A DNA stretch of 64,000 nt from Enterobacter mori (GTDB lineage Bacteria; Pseudomonadota; Gammaproteobacteria; Enterobacterales; Enterobacteriaceae): assembly GCF_025244905.1 (NCBI RefSeq), contig NZ_CP104285.1, positions 1,178,001-1,242,000 of the forward strand, read 5' to 3'. A program made the position numbers and the translations under genes. Under the pieces are notes generated by a model. It saw only the letters and a program-made list of their open reading frames with translations, ran no database searches and was not told the DNA's origin. Positions 19,805 to 30,353 of the stretch are shown in pieces; the stretch's first letter is position 1; each line of letters starts with the position of its first letter.

Positions 19805-21004
19805 GTGACGGCGTTAACAACCGGAAGTGAAGCCTGGTGGCAGTCGAAAAACGGGCCAGAATGGGAACGTCTGAAGGCGAGCTATCGCGTCACCTTCTGG
19901 TGGCGTGACCCGGCAGGAACCCAGAAAACGTCAACGGTAAAACGCGTCTGGCTCTACATCACCGGCGTGACCGATCATCATCAAAATGCCCGTCCGCAAT
20001 CTCTTGAGCGCATTCCGGATACCGATGTCTGGCAGTGGCAGGGCGAGTTCAGCCCCGAATGGCGCGGCAGCTACTGTTTTATCCCCTCCAGCAACGAAAA
20101 CGATTTTGCCAGCGCAGTGTTTGAAGGCGAGCAGCCGGACCGCATGGCGCTGCGCGAAGGCTGGCGCAGGCTGCTGCCGCAGGCGGTGGCCGACCCGCTG
20201 AACCCGCAGAGCTGGCGCGGCGGGCGCGGTCACGCCGTCTCGGCGCTGGAGATGCCGGACGCGCCCGAGCAGCCGGGCTGGGATCGTCCCGATACGCCGT
20301 ATCAGCCGCCTGTCTGCATTGAGTGGAACAGTGCACGTCTGAACAACCGGCGCCGCGTGTGGATTTTTACCACCGGAGATGACAGCCCCGAGCGCCCGCT
20401 GGCGGTGCTGCTCGACGGACAGTTCTGGGCCGAAAGCATGCCCGTCTGGCCTGCGCTGGCGTCGCTGACCCATGACGGCAAACTGCCGCCTGCGGTCTAC
20501 GTCTTAATTGATGTGATCGACACAGAACATCGCAGCCGGGAACTGCCCTGTAATCCCGATTTCTGGCTGGCGGTGCAGGAAGAACTCCTTCCCCTTGTGA
20601 AAAAAACCGCCTCGTTCAGCGACCGCGCCGACCATACCCTGGTGGCGGGCCAGAGCTTCGGCGGGCTCTCTTCCCTCTATGCGGGCCTCAACTGGCCGCA
20701 GCGTTTTGGCTGCATCCTCAGCCAGTCCGGATCCTACTGGTGGCCGCACCGCGGCGCGCAGCAGGGCGGGCTGCTCATCGAACAACTCAAAGCGGGTGAA
20801 AAAAACGCTCGCGGGCTGCGCATCGTCCTTGAGGCCGGGCGCAACGAGCCGCTTATCTTGCGCGCAAACCAGGCGCTCCTCGCCGAACTACACACTCAGC
20901 AGCCGGTTATCTGGCGTCAGGTTGACGGCGGACACGATGCGCTTTGCTGGCGCGGTGGGCTGACGCAGGGGCTAATGACCCTCTGGCAGCCGCTTATTCA
21001 CTAA
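19805..21004 (+). CDS. fes: Enterochelin (ferric enterobactin) esterase Fes
   Basis: The 399-residue cytoplasmic hydrolase cleaves ferric enterobactin to release iron. The N-terminal half is the substrate-binding domain (WWRDPAG..., ITGVTDHHQN), and the C-terminal alpha/beta-hydrolase domain has the nucleophile in AGQSFGGLS and the histidine in DGGHDALCW. The GTG at 19805, preceded by AAGG, gives the same N-terminus as E. coli Fes (MTAL). It leads the operon fes-ybdZ-entF. Confidence 0.94.
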   Translation: MTALTTGSEAWWQSKNGPEWERLKASYRVTFWWRDPAGTQKTSTVKRVWLYITGVTDHHQNARPQSLERIPDTDVWQWQGEFSPEWRGSYCFIPSSNENDFASAVFEGEQPDRMALREGWRRLLPQAVADPLNPQSWRGGRGHAVSALEMPDAPEQPGWDRPDTPYQPPVCIEWNSARLNNRRRVWIFTTGDDSPERPLAVLLDGQFWAESMPVWPALASLTHDGKLPPAVYVLIDVIDTEHRSRELPCNPDFWLAVQEELLPLVKKTASFSDRADHTLVAGQSFGGLSSLYAGLNWPQRFGCILSQSGSYWWPHRGAQQGGLLIEQLKAGEKNARGLRIVLEAGRNEPLILRANQALLAELHTQQPVIWRQVDGGHDALCWRGGLTQGLMTLWQPLIH

Positions 21005-21014
21005 CGGAGTCTGT

Positions 21015-21227
21015 ATGGAATTCAGCAATCCTTTCGATAATCCGCAGGGACAGTTCGCCATTTTGCAAAACGACCAGGGGCAGTACAGCCTGTGGCCGCA
21101 GCAGTGCGAACTGCCCGCAGGCTGGCGCGTTGTCTGCGAGCCGCAGTCCCAGGAGGCGTGCCAGCAGTGGCTTGCCGGGCATTGGCAAACGCTTGTTCCG
21201 TCCCATTTTGCGGAGGGAAGCGCATGA
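21015..21227 (+). CDS. ybdZ: MbtH-like protein YbdZ
   Basis: The 70-residue protein is an MbtH-family partner that binds the adenylation domain of EntF and supports its activity. It has the family motifs NPFDNPQG, LWP and WRVV. It lies 10 bp after fes, and its TGA overlaps the entF ATG (ATGA), so the two are translationally coupled. Confidence 0.94.
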   Translation: MEFSNPFDNPQGQFAILQNDQGQYSLWPQQCELPAGWRVVCEPQSQEACQQWLAGHWQTLVPSHFAEGSA

Positions 21228-24200
21228 ACCGTCTTCCTCTCGTCGCCGCCCAGCCGGGTATCTGGATGGCGGAACAGCTTTCCTCCCTGCCAAACGCCTG
21301 GAGCGTGGCGCACTATACCGAACTGAAAGGGGTTATCGACGCGCCATTGCTGGCAAAAGCGATAGCGGAAGGCATGATGCAGGCCGATACCCTGAGGATG
21401 CGTTTTGCCGAGGAGAACGGCGAGGTGTGGCAGTGGGTGGATGACACCTTCATTCTGCCGGAGCCACCCATCGTTCGCGTTACCTCTCACGATGACGCCG
21501 TGGCGCTGATGGAGGCCGATCTTAACCAAAACCTGCGCGTCGACAGCGGGCAGCCGCTGGCGTTTCATCAGCTGATTCAGGTGGGGGAAAGCCACTGGTA
21601 CTGGTATCAGCGCTATCACCATCTGGTGGTGGATGGCTTCAGTTTCCCGGCCATTACCCGCCACATTGCCGCGATTTACGCCGCGTGGAAGAAGGGTGAA
21701 ACGACGCCCGCCTCTCCGTTTACGCCGTTTGCCGAGGTGGTGGACGAGTATCAGCGCTATCGTGACAGCGAGGCATACGCGCGCGACGGTGCCTTCTGGG
21801 CTGAGCAGCGCAAGCAGCTTCCTTCTCCGGTCTCGCTCTCTTCCGCGCCGCTGCCGGGACGCGCCGCCACCACCGACATTCTGCGCCTGAAAATTGCAAT
21901 GGACGGTCGCGCCTTTAGCCAGCTTGCTCAGGCGGCTGGGCAGGCGCAGCGCACCGATCTGGCCCTTGCGCTGGTGGCGCTGTGGCTGGGGCGCCTCACC
22001 GGACGGCTGGACTACGCCGCCGGGTTTATCTTTATGCGCCGCATGGGCTCTGCGGCGCTCACCGCGACCGGGCCGGTGCTCAACGTCCTGCCGCTGGCGG
22101 TGAATATCAACGCGCAGGAGAGCCTGCCGGCGCTGGCGCTGCGCCTGGCGAACCAGTTGAAAAAAATGCGCCGCCACCAGCGCTACGACGCCGAGCAGAT
22201 CGTGCGCGACAGCGGGCGTGCCGCAGGCGACGAAGCGCTGTTTGGCCCGGTGCTGAACGTTAAGGTCTTCGATTATCAGCTGGATATCGACGGCGTGGTG
22301 GCCATTACCCACACGCTGGCGACCGGCCCGGTGAACGATCTGGAGCTGGCGCTGTTCCCGGACGAACAGGGTGGACTAAGTATTGAAATCCTCGCCAACA
22401 AGCAGCGTTACGCTGAGGCGACGCTGAAGCGTCACGTGGCGCGCCTGAACGCGATGCTGGTGCAGTTTGCCGCCAACCCGGACCTGCGCTGCGGCGAAGT
22501 GGAAACCGTTTCAGAGCAGGAATATCAGCAGCTGGCCCGTATCAACGATACCGGGCTGGCGCTGCCGTCCACCACGCTGGCGGATCTGGTGGCAGTGCAG
22601 GCAAGCAAAACGCCGGACGCCCCCGCGCTGGCGGACGCGCATATTGAACTCAGCTATCGCCAGATGCGCGAGCAGGTCGTCGCGCTGGCACATCAGTTGC
22701 GCGCGCGTGGCGTGAAGCCGGGCGACAGCGTGGCGGTGGCACTCCCGCGCTCGGTGTTCCTGACGCTGGCGCTGCACGGCATCGTCGAGGCCGGTGCCGC
22801 GTGGCTGCCGCTGGATACCGGCTACCCGGACGATCGCCTGCGGATGATGCTGGAGGACGCGAAGCCGTCCCTGCTCATTACCACCGACGAGCAGCTCCCG
22901 CGCTTTAACGATCTGCCAATTACTGCGTTTAGTTACAACACACTATTACCGGCCACCGATGCTGAACCTCTGCGGCTGGCGAAGCCGGAGCAGACCGCGT
23001 ACATCATCTTTACCTCCGGTTCGACGGGCCGTCCGAAAGGGGTCATGGTCGGCCATACCGCCATCGTTAACCGCCTGAAGTGGATGCAGGATCATTATCC
23101 ACTGGCGGCGCATGACGTGGTGGCGCAGAAAACGCCGTGCAGCTTTGACGTGTCGGTGTGGGAGTTCTGGTGGCCGTTTATCGCCGGGGCGAAGCTGGTG
23201 ATGGCCGAGCCGGACGCGCACCGCGATCCGCAGGCGATGCAGAGCTTCTTCGCGCGGTACGGCGTGACCACCACCCACTTCGTGCCGTCGATGCTGGCGG
23301 CTTTTGTCGCCTCGCTGAAGCCGGAAAACGTTGCGTGCTGCAAAACGCTTAAGCAGGTGTTCTGCAGCGGTGAAGCGCTGCCGACCGAACTGTGCCGCGA
23401 GTGGGAACAGCTCACCCGTGCGCCGCTGCATAACCTCTATGGCCCAACGGAAGCGGCGGTGGACGTGAGCTGGTATCCAGCGTTTGGCCCCGAGCTGGCA
23501 GCGGTTGCAGGCAACAGCGTGCCAATTGGCTTCCCGGTGTGGAACACGGGGCTGCGCATTCTGGACGCGATGATGCGCCCGGTGCCGTTCGGCGTGGCGG
23601 GGGACCTTTATCTCACCGGCATTCAGCTGGCGCAGGGGTATCTGGGACGACCGGATCTCACCGCCAGCCGCTTTATTGCCGACCCGTTCGCCCCAGGTGA
23701 GCGGATGTATCGCACCGGGGATGTGGCCCGCTGGCTTGACAACGGCGCGGTGGAATATCTGGGCCGCAGCGACGATCAGCTGAAAATTCGCGGCCAGCGC
23801 ATCGAGCTGGGCGAGATCGACCGGGCGATGCTGTCGCTGCCGGACGTAGCCCAGGCCGTGGCGCATGCCTGCGTGTTCAACCAGGCGGCGGCAACCGGCG
23901 GTGATGCTCGCCAGCTGGTGGGCTACGTGGTTTCCGAATCCGGCTTACCGCTGGATCGCGACGCGCTGCTTGCTTCACTCAAAGCCCAGCTGCCGCCGCA
24001 TATGGTGCCGGTAGTGCTGCTGCAAATCAGCGCGCTGCCGTTAAGCGCGAACGGCAAGCTGGATCGCAAGGCGCTGCCGCTGCCGGAGCTGACGAGTAAC
24101 ACCTCCGGGCGCGCGCCGGAGAGCGAAACCGAAGTCGCCGTCGCGCAGGCGTTTTCCGCCCTGCTGGGCTGCGAGGTCAATGATATCGAAGCCGATTTCT

Positions 24201-25081
24201 TTGCCCTCGGTGGACACTCGCTGCTGGCAATGCGTCTGGCGGCGCAGCTTAGCCGCGCGTTCAACCGCAAGGTCACGCCGGGGCAGATTATGGTCGCCTC
24301 GACGGTGAGCAAGCTTAGCGCACTGCTGGATTCGCAGATGAGCGACGAGCAGGCGCAGCGTCTGGGGTATGAAACCCTTTTGCCGCTGCGCGAAAGCAAC
24401 GGCCCGACGCTGTTCTGCTTCCATCCGGCGTCCGGCTTTGCCTGGCAGTTTAGCGTGCTGGCGCGCTACCTCAGCCCGCGCTGGGCAATAACCGGTATTC
24501 AGTCTCCCCGACCTGAGGGGCCGATGCAGCAGTGTGCGGATCTGGATGGAGTCATTGAGCACCATCTGAATACGTTGCGCGTACAACAGCCGAAGGGCCC
24601 GTATTATCTGTTCGGCTATTCCCTCGGCGGCACGCTGGCGCAGGGAATTGCCGCCCGTCTGTGCGAGCTGGGTGAAGAGGTGGCCTTCCTCGGCCTGCTG
24701 GATACCTGGCCGCCGGAAACCCAGAACTGGGCGGAGAAAGAGGCTAACGGCCTCGACCCGGAGGTGCTGGCAGAAATCGAGCGCGAGCGTCAGGCCTTTA
24801 TCGCGGCGCAGCAGGGGCAGGGCTCCAGCGAGCTGTTTAACGCTATTGAAGGCAACTACGCCGACGCGGTGCGTCTGCTGACCACGGCGCACAGCGCGCG
24901 GTTTGACGGCAAAGCGACGCTGTTTGTCGCCGAGCGCACGCGAACGATGGATCCGCAGGTCGCGTGGGCACCTTGGGTTGGGGAACTGGAGGTGTACAGC
25001 CAGGACTGCGCCCACGTGGATATCATTTCACCGCAGGCGTTTGAGAAGATAGGGCCGGTATTGAAGGAGATATTGGGATAA
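21224..25081 (+). CDS. entF: Enterobactin synthase component F (NRPS)
   Basis: The 1,285-residue nonribosomal peptide synthetase activates serine, joins it to dihydroxybenzoate carried by EntB, and cyclises the trimer. Domains in order: condensation (HHLVVDG at 132-138), adenylation (TSGSTGRPKG at 597-606), peptidyl carrier (GGHSLL with phosphopantetheine Ser999) and thioesterase (GYSLGG with nucleophile Ser1133). The start ATG 21224 overlaps the ybdZ stop and gives MNRLPLVAAQPG, as in E. coli; a longer in-frame extension to 21092 runs through ybdZ and is not used. The E. coli neighbour fepE is absent here. Confidence 0.96.
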   Translation: MNRLPLVAAQPGIWMAEQLSSLPNAWSVAHYTELKGVIDAPLLAKAIAEGMMQADTLRMRFAEENGEVWQWVDDTFILPEPPIVRVTSHDDAVALMEADLNQNLRVDSGQPLAFHQLIQVGESHWYWYQRYHHLVVDGFSFPAITRHIAAIYAAWKKGETTPASPFTPFAEVVDEYQRYRDSEAYARDGAFWAEQRKQLPSPVSLSSAPLPGRAATTDILRLKIAMDGRAFSQLAQAAGQAQRTDLALALVALWLGRLTGRLDYAAGFIFMRRMGSAALTATGPVLNVLPLAVNINAQESLPALALRLANQLKKMRRHQRYDAEQIVRDSGRAAGDEALFGPVLNVKVFDYQLDIDGVVAITHTLATGPVNDLELALFPDEQGGLSIEILANKQRYAEATLKRHVARLNAMLVQFAANPDLRCGEVETVSEQEYQQLARINDTGLALPSTTLADLVAVQASKTPDAPALADAHIELSYRQMREQVVALAHQLRARGVKPGDSVAVALPRSVFLTLALHGIVEAGAAWLPLDTGYPDDRLRMMLEDAKPSLLITTDEQLPRFNDLPITAFSYNTLLPATDAEPLRLAKPEQTAYIIFTSGSTGRPKGVMVGHTAIVNRLKWMQDHYPLAAHDVVAQKTPCSFDVSVWEFWWPFIAGAKLVMAEPDAHRDPQAMQSFFARYGVTTTHFVPSMLAAFVASLKPENVACCKTLKQVFCSGEALPTELCREWEQLTRAPLHNLYGPTEAAVDVSWYPAFGPELAAVAGNSVPIGFPVWNTGLRILDAMMRPVPFGVAGDLYLTGIQLAQGYLGRPDLTASRFIADPFAPGERMYRTGDVARWLDNGAVEYLGRSDDQLKIRGQRIELGEIDRAMLSLPDVAQAVAHACVFNQAAATGGDARQLVGYVVSESGLPLDRDALLASLKAQLPPHMVPVVLLQISALPLSANGKLDRKALPLPELTSNTSGRAPESETEVAVAQAFSALLGCEVNDIEADFFALGGHSLLAMRLAAQLSRAFNRKVTPGQIMVASTVSKLSALLDSQMSDEQAQRLGYETLLPLRESNGPTLFCFHPASGFAWQFSVLARYLSPRWAITGIQSPRPEGPMQQCADLDGVIEHHLNTLRVQQPKGPYYLFGYSLGGTLAQGIAARLCELGEEVAFLGLLDTWPPETQNWAEKEANGLDPEVLAEIERERQAFIAAQQGQGSSELFNAIEGNYADAVRLLTTAHSARFDGKATLFVAERTRTMDPQVAWAPWVGELEVYSQDCAHVDIISPQAFEKIGPVLKEILG

Positions 25082-25090
25082 CGTCAACAG

Positions 25091-25172
25091 CCCCTCACCC
25101 TAGCCCTCTCCCCATAGGGGAGAGGGTGTAATCGTCCCCTCTCCCCTATGGGGAGAGGGTCAGGGTGAGGGG
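25091..25172. repeat. Palindromic CCCTCACCC repeat, copy C
   Basis: CCCCTCACCCTAGCCCTCTCCCC... pairs with its mirror ...GGGGAGAGGGTCAGGGTGAGGGG around GTGTAATCGT, the same centre as copy A. It lies between the convergent entF and fepC genes and may serve as a bidirectional stop structure. Confidence 0.85.
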
Positions 25173-25175
25173 TCA

Positions 25176-25976
25176 TCAGACCGCACGTTTCCCCAGTGGC
25201 ACCACCAGCGGCGTACCCGCCACCGGATCGTCAATAATCATGCAGCGCATGCCGTAGATCCGCGCGATCAGCTCCGGCGTCACAATCTCTTTCGGCGCGC
25301 CCTGCGCCACAATCTCACCGTTCCGCAAGGCAATCAGGTGCGTGGCGTAGCGGCAGGCCTGGTTTAAATCATGCAGCACCGCCGCCAGGGTGTACCCCTG
25401 CGTGCGGTTCAGCTCGCTCAGCAGCTCCAGCAGGTCAATCTGATGGCTGATATCCAGCCAGGTCGTCGGCTCGTCCAGCAGCATGATGGAGGTCTCCTGT
25501 GCCAGCACCATCGCGATCCACGCGCGCTGACGCTGCCCGCCGGAAAGGGTATCCACGCTTTGTTGGGCGAGATCGGTAATCCCCGTCGCCTGCATCGCGC
25601 GACTGACCGCCTCGTCATCTTCCTTGCGCCAGCGGGTGAACAGCGGCTGGTGCGGGTAGCGCCCACGCGAGACCAGTTCCTGCACCGTGATGTCCCCCGG
25701 CGTGGTGGCGTTCTGCGCCAGCAGACCGATGCGCCGCGCTACCTCTTTGCTGGCGAAACGCTGGATCTGCTCGCCGTCGAGAAACACGCTGCCCTCTGTC
25801 GGCGTCATCAGGCGGCTCAGGGTGCGCAGCAATGTCGATTTGCCGCAGCCGTTCGGGCCGATAATCGCTGTGAAGTGGCCGTCCGGAATGGCGACGGTTA
25901 AATCATGGGCAATGATTTTTTTCCCGTAACCGAGGGTTAAGTTTTCGCCGCGCAAGCGGGTGGTTGAATCTGTCAT
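25176..25976 (-). CDS. fepC: Ferric enterobactin ABC transporter ATPase FepC
   Basis: The 266-residue ATPase has Walker A GPNGCGKST, signature LSGGQRQRAW and Walker B MLLDEPTTWLD, and drives ferric enterobactin import through FepDG. The start ATG at 25976 (MTDSTTRLRGENLTLGYG) overlaps the fepG stop; the upstream in-frame extension is fepG in another frame. It is last in fepD-fepG-fepC. Confidence 0.95.
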   Translation of the reverse strand: MTDSTTRLRGENLTLGYGKKIIAHDLTVAIPDGHFTAIIGPNGCGKSTLLRTLSRLMTPTEGSVFLDGEQIQRFASKEVARRIGLLAQNATTPGDITVQELVSRGRYPHQPLFTRWRKEDDEAVSRAMQATGITDLAQQSVDTLSGGQRQRAWIAMVLAQETSIMLLDEPTTWLDISHQIDLLELLSELNRTQGYTLAAVLHDLNQACRYATHLIALRNGEIVAQGAPKEIVTPELIARIYGMRCMIIDDPVAGTPLVVPLGKRAV

Positions 25977-26965
25977 TTCTTGCGTGACTCCTGAACGAGC
26001 AAGACGATGAGGTAAATCCCGCCGAGGCTGACGGTCACCACGCCCACCGGAAGTTGATAAGGCATAAACAGCTGTTGGGCGCAGAGGTCGGCAGCCAGCA
26101 GTAGCAACGAGCCGCACAGCGCCGCCTGGGTTAAGCCCCAGCGTGCCGTACCACTCATACGCCGTGCGATATGCGGCGCGACAAGAGCGATAAATGAGAT
26201 TGGCCCGGCAATCGCGGTGGCAGCAGCCGTCAGTAATACGGCAACCAGCATCAGCATCAGGCGCGAGCGCTCAACGCCCACGCCCAGCGCGCAGGCACTG
26301 TCGTCGCCCATCTCCAGCAGGCGCATGCGGCGAACCAGCAGCAGCGCACCGATGAACATCAGCAAAATCAGCGGCGCGGCGGGCCAGGTTTTGCCCCACG
26401 TCAGGCCGTTGAGGGAACCGGCGTACCACAGCCCGGCGGAGAGCGCAGTTTCCAGCGAGGCCTGCAGTAAAAGCCAGGTGTTAAAGGCCATCAGCATGGC
26501 GCGGATGCCAATCCCGATGATGATCAGGCGGAAGGTGTCGATGCCGTTGCGCCAGGCCAGCGCCCAGATCAGTAAGGACGTTAAAATGCCGCCCGCCATC
26601 GCCGTAAAGGTAATCGCCGTCAGGTGCTGACCGAACAGCACCATCGCCACCAGTACGCCGCTCCAGGCCCCGGTATTGAGGCCCATCACGTCCGGGCTGC
26701 CGAGCGGGTTGCGCATCAGTGACTGGAAAATTGCGCCGCTTACGCCGAGCGCCGCGCCCACCAGGATCGCCATCGCCACGCGCGGCAGTCGCCACTCCGT
26801 CACCACCAGGGTGATGTTGCGCGGCGCGCTGCCGAGCAGGGCGTTAAACACCTGCGCAAAATCAAGCGTCACCGCGCCGCTGCGCAGGCTCCAGACCGCC
26901 AGCAGCACAATGGCGATAAGCAGCAGCGAGACGCTGGTGACTAAACGACGGGACGGGGCCATCAT
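25973..26965 (-). CDS. fepG: Ferric enterobactin permease FepG
   Basis: The 330-residue FecCD-family permease has about nine or ten membrane segments, with the conserved segment FQSLMRNPLGSPDVMGLNTGAW near residue 80. It pairs with FepD. It starts with two consecutive ATGs and overlaps the fepD stop by 4 bp. Confidence 0.94.
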   Translation of the reverse strand: MMAPSRRLVTSVSLLLIAIVLLAVWSLRSGAVTLDFAQVFNALLGSAPRNITLVVTEWRLPRVAMAILVGAALGVSGAIFQSLMRNPLGSPDVMGLNTGAWSGVLVAMVLFGQHLTAITFTAMAGGILTSLLIWALAWRNGIDTFRLIIIGIGIRAMLMAFNTWLLLQASLETALSAGLWYAGSLNGLTWGKTWPAAPLILLMFIGALLLVRRMRLLEMGDDSACALGVGVERSRLMLMLVAVLLTAAATAIAGPISFIALVAPHIARRMSGTARWGLTQAALCGSLLLLAADLCAQQLFMPYQLPVGVVTVSLGGIYLIVLLVQESRKK

Positions 26966-27966
26966 GCGCCACCTCCGCGTTTACGGCGTACCAGGAAGAT
27001 CAGCACCGGCGCGCCGATAAAGGCGCTGACCACCGAGACGCGCAGTTCACCCGGTACCAGAAGACGACCGAGAACATCGGCAAACAGCAGCAGGGCAGGC
27101 GTCGCCAGCAGCGTAACGGGCAGCGACCAGCGGTGATCCGCTCCCACCAGCCAGCGCGCCATGTGCGGCATCATCAGGCCGATAAAGGCAATCGGACCGA
27201 CCACCGCCGTCGCGCTGCCGCACAGCACGGTGATGGCAAGCAGACCCGTCAGCTGGGTGCGCGCCACGCGATTGCCGAGCGCGGTCGCGGTGTCGCTGCC
27301 GAGGCTCAGGCTGTTCAGCGCCCGACTTAAAAACAGCGCCACGGCAGCAGCGATAATGACCGGGATCGTCACCACTTTTAGGGTTTCAAGGGTACGGATA
27401 TCCAGCGAGCCTGCCTGCCAGAAGCGTAGCTGGTCGTAAACGTCCGGGTTAAGCAGGGCGATGCCGTTGGACAAGCCTTCCAGCACCGCCGCCAGCGCCA
27501 CGCCTGCCAGCGTTAAGCGTACCGGGCTCAGCTGGCCGCCGCCCTGGCTGCCGGTAAAGGCCACTACCAGCGAGGCGGCCAGCGCGCCGCAGAAGGCCAT
27601 CACCAGCTGTTCAGAGGGCGACGTCAATCCAAACAGCGCCGCGCCGAGCACAATGGCAAAACTCGCACCGGAGTTGACGCCGAGAATGCCGGGGTCCGCC
27701 AGCGGGTTGCGGGTAAGGGTTTGCATCAGCGCACCGGCAAGGCCGAGCGCGCCTCCGGCCAGCAGTCCGGCAAGGGTGCGGGGCAGGCGGGCGTCAAGCA
27801 CGATGACGCAGTCAGCGCTCTGGCAGGTGCCGGAGAGCGCATCGACGATAACGGATGCGGGCAGCGGTTTCGCGCCGACCAGCAGGCTGAGTGCAATCGC
27901 AATGCTCAGGAGCAGCAGTAAAACGGGCACGGCAACGGCGCGCACCGCAGAAGAGGAAAACGACAT
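26962..27966 (-). CDS. fepD: Ferric enterobactin permease FepD
   Basis: The 334-residue FecCD-family permease carries LMQTLTRNPLADPGILGVNSG and QLRFWQAGSLDIR, as in E. coli FepD. The start at 27966 (MSFSSSAVRAVAVP) is preferred over an in-frame ATG at 27978 because it has GGA upstream and gives the E. coli length of 334. It is first in fepDGC and divergent from entS, with a Fur box between. Confidence 0.93.
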   Translation of the reverse strand: MSFSSSAVRAVAVPVLLLLLSIAIALSLLVGAKPLPASVIVDALSGTCQSADCVIVLDARLPRTLAGLLAGGALGLAGALMQTLTRNPLADPGILGVNSGASFAIVLGAALFGLTSPSEQLVMAFCGALAASLVVAFTGSQGGGQLSPVRLTLAGVALAAVLEGLSNGIALLNPDVYDQLRFWQAGSLDIRTLETLKVVTIPVIIAAAVALFLSRALNSLSLGSDTATALGNRVARTQLTGLLAITVLCGSATAVVGPIAFIGLMMPHMARWLVGADHRWSLPVTLLATPALLLFADVLGRLLVPGELRVSVVSAFIGAPVLIFLVRRKRGGGA

Positions 27967-27983
27967 AGCAACGTCCATGATTT

Positions 27984-28002
27984 GATAATGATAGTGATTA
28001 TC
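27984..28002. promoter_or_regulatory. Fur box in the fepD-entS gap
   Basis: GATAATGATAGTGATTATC differs from the 19-bp Fur consensus at two positions. It lies 18 bp from fepD and 72 bp from entS, placed to control both. Confidence 0.85.
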
Positions 28003-28074
28003 GTTATCTATCTTATTTGGCTATGTTAGCATGTGCGCCCATGGAATGGGTAGAATTACACTCAAGGCTTTGTC

Positions 28075-29310
28075 ATGAATCAAAAATCCTGGCTGCTCAA
28101 CCTCAGCCTGCTCAAAACGCACCCGGCGTATCGCGCCGTTTTTATCGCTCGCTTTATCTCCATTTTGTCCCTCGGCCTGCTCGGCGTGGCCGTGCCGGTA
28201 CAAATCCAGAGCATGACGCACTCCAGCTGGCTGGTGGGGTTATCCGTCACCTTAACCGGCGGGGCGATGTTTATTGGCCTGATGGTCGGCGGCGTGCTGG
28301 CTGACCGCTACGAGCGTAAGAAGCTGATCCTGCTGGCGCGCGGCACCTGCGGCGTGGGCTTTATTGGGCTGTGTCTGAACGCCATGCTGCCGGAACCATC
28401 GCTCATCGCCATTTATGCGCTGGGGCTGTGGGACGGCTTTTTTGCTTCGTTAGGCGTGACGGCGCTGCTGGCGGCAACGCCCGCGCTGGTGGGGCGTGAA
28501 AACCTGATGCAGGCGGGGGCGATCACCATGCTCACCGTGCGCCTGGGCTCGGTGATTTCGCCGATGGTGGGCGGCCTGCTGCTGGCGACAGGCAACGTGG
28601 CGTGGAACTACGGGCTGGCGGCGGCGGGAACCTTCATCACCACGCTGACCCTGTTGCGCCTGCCGCTGCTGCCACCTCCGCCGCAGCCGCGCGAGCATCC
28701 GCTGAAATCGCTGATGGCCGCGATTCGTTTTCTGTTCAGCAACCCGCTAATTGGCGGCATTGCGCTGCTCGGCGGCCTGTTGACCATGGCGAGCGCCGTG
28801 CGCGTGCTTTACCCGGCGCTGGCAGGGGAATGGCAGATGAGCGCCTCGGAAATTGGCGTGCTGTACGCCGCTATTCCGCTCGGCGCGGCGTGTGGGGCGC
28901 TGACAAGCGGCAACCTGGCGCAGAGCGCGAGACCGGGGCTGATCATGCTGGTGGCGACGCTGGCCTCGTTTATCGCCATTGGTTTCTTCAGCCTGATGCC
29001 GGTGTGGGCGCTCGGAGTGATGTGTCTGGTGCTCTTCGGCTGGCTGAGCGCCATCAGTTCGCTGTTGCAGTACACCCTGATCCAGACCCAGACGCCGGAA
29101 GGGATGCTCGGGCGCATTAACGGCCTGTGGACGGCGCAGAACGTCACGGGGGATGCGATTGGCGCGGCGATCCTCGGCGGGCTGGGGGTGATAATGACTC
29201 CGGTGGCGTCGGCGAGCAGCAGCGGGTTTGCGTTAGCGATGATTGGCGTGATTTTGTTAGTGGCGTTGGTGGAATTGCGGCGGTTCAGGCAGGAGAGTGC
29301 TCCGGTGTGA
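28075..29310 (+). CDS. entS: Enterobactin exporter EntS (MFS)
   Basis: The 411-residue major facilitator with 12 predicted segments exports enterobactin across the inner membrane. It shows the MFS loop motif [12 protein letters not shown] after segment 2 and a proline-rich central loop ([13 protein letters not shown]). It matches E. coli EntS along its length, starting [18 protein letters not shown]. Confidence 0.94.
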   Translation: MNQKSWLLNLSLLKTHPAYRAVFIARFISILSLGLLGVAVPVQIQSMTHSSWLVGLSVTLTGGAMFIGLMVGGVLADRYERKKLILLARGTCGVGFIGLCLNAMLPEPSLIAIYALGLWDGFFASLGVTALLAATPALVGRENLMQAGAITMLTVRLGSVISPMVGGLLLATGNVAWNYGLAAAGTFITTLTLLRLPLLPPPPQPREHPLKSLMAAIRFLFSNPLIGGIALLGGLLTMASAVRVLYPALAGEWQMSASEIGVLYAAIPLGAACGALTSGNLAQSARPGLIMLVATLASFIAIGFFSLMPVWALGVMCLVLFGWLSAISSLLQYTLIQTQTPEGMLGRINGLWTAQNVTGDAIGAAILGGLGVIMTPVASASSSGFALAMIGVILLVALVELRRFRQESAPV

Positions 29311-29313
29311 TTT

Positions 29314-29386
29314 GCCGGGTGGCGGCTTCGCCTTACCCGGCCTACATTTTGCACCCGTAGGCCCGGTAAGCGAAGCGCCACCGGGC
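29314..29386. repeat. REP pair (BIME) between entS and fepB
   Basis: GCCGGGTGGCGGCTTCGCC, TTACCCGGCCTACA and the inverted unit GTAGGCCCGGTAAGCG, CGCCACCGGGC form two facing REP hairpins between convergent genes. It contains an intact TACCCGGCCTACA site like the one used by the IS621-like element. Confidence 0.88.
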
Positions 29387-29393
29387 GCAGGCA

Positions 29394-30353
29394 TTACCCA
29401 AAAATTGCCTCTAAACGCTGCAATACCAGCATCGCGCTGTAATAGTCCAGGCGGAACGTCTCGGTTCCCAATGCCCAGACGCGCTTGTTCTGTACCGCAG
29501 GCAGGTGTGCCAGAAGCGGGTTGGCGTAGATGGCATCCACGTCTTTCTGGTCGCCCGCAAACACAAACAGCCCTTCGCCGTTCAGTCCCGTCGCCAGGTT
29601 TTCACCCCCTAACTGGATAATGTCGTGGCGTTTGCCCTGACTTTTTGAGGTGTGCAACCCGGCAGGCACATCCGCCAGCGTAAAGCCCAACTGATGCAGC
29701 AGCTTGCCCTGTGCCGATTCCGCAGTCCACAGGTTGGCGCTGTGCGCGGCGGCGGTGTAGACGATGGCGTTCACCGGCTGCGGCGGCAGCGTCATCTGCT
29801 GTTTCACCTGGGCGAGCTGTTTATCAAATGCGGCAATACGTTCTGAGGCCTGTTTCTCCTGCCCGGTGATCGTACCCAGCTGCGTCAGCAGCGTCTGCCA
29901 GCTCTTGTCGTCGTAGTTGATGATAAGCGTCGGGGCGATGGCGGAGAGCTGATCGTACAGCGCCAGCGCGGAATCCCCGCCGGTGGCGCTGATCAAAATC
30001 AGATCCGGCATCTGGGCGGCAACCGCTTCGGCGCTCGGCTCGCCAATGTACAGCCGCGCAACCTTGCGCTGTTTCGCGATATCACCCCACTGGCGCAGGA
30101 AACCCTGCCCATCCGCCACGCGGTTGTTCGGCGTGGTGGCGCCGCTGGCGACGACCGGTGCGTCAATCGCCAGCAGGGAGCCGGTTAAGGTCACGCTGGT
30201 GGAGACAATACGCATCGGCTTGCTATTAAGCGTGTGAACGCCGCGGCTGTCAGTTACCTGACGCGGCCAGTCGGCGGCGATGACTGAGGTTAGTCCTAAA
30301 ACAAAAAGTCCTGTTAAAAGAAGGGTGTTACGTAAAAAGGCAGGGATTTTCAC
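29394..30353 (-). CDS. fepB: Periplasmic ferric enterobactin-binding protein FepB
   Basis: The 319-residue class III binding protein has a signal peptide (...[17 protein letters not shown]) and two lobes joined by a long helix (residues about 165-190). It passes ferric enterobactin to FepDGC. Its gene is monocistronic, convergent with entS and divergent from entC. Confidence 0.94.
   Translation of the reverse strand: MKIPAFLRNTLLLTGLFVLGLTSVIAADWPRQVTDSRGVHTLNSKPMRIVSTSVTLTGSLLAIDAPVVASGATTPNNRVADGQGFLRQWGDIAKQRKVARLYIGEPSAEAVAAQMPDLILISATGGDSALALYDQLSAIAPTLIINYDDKSWQTLLTQLGTITGQEKQASERIAAFDKQLAQVKQQMTLPPQPVNAIVYTAAAHSANLWTAESAQGKLLHQLGFTLADVPAGLHTSKSQGKRHDIIQLGGENLATGLNGEGLFVFAGDQKDVDAIYANPLLAHLPAVQNKRVWALGTETFRLDYYSAMLVLQRLEAIFG

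Noticed and set aside
21092..21223. N-terminal extension of entF by 44 codons
   Set aside because: It overlaps ybdZ in another frame, and the downstream ATG at 21224 matches the known EntF N-terminus and has GGAGGG upstream.
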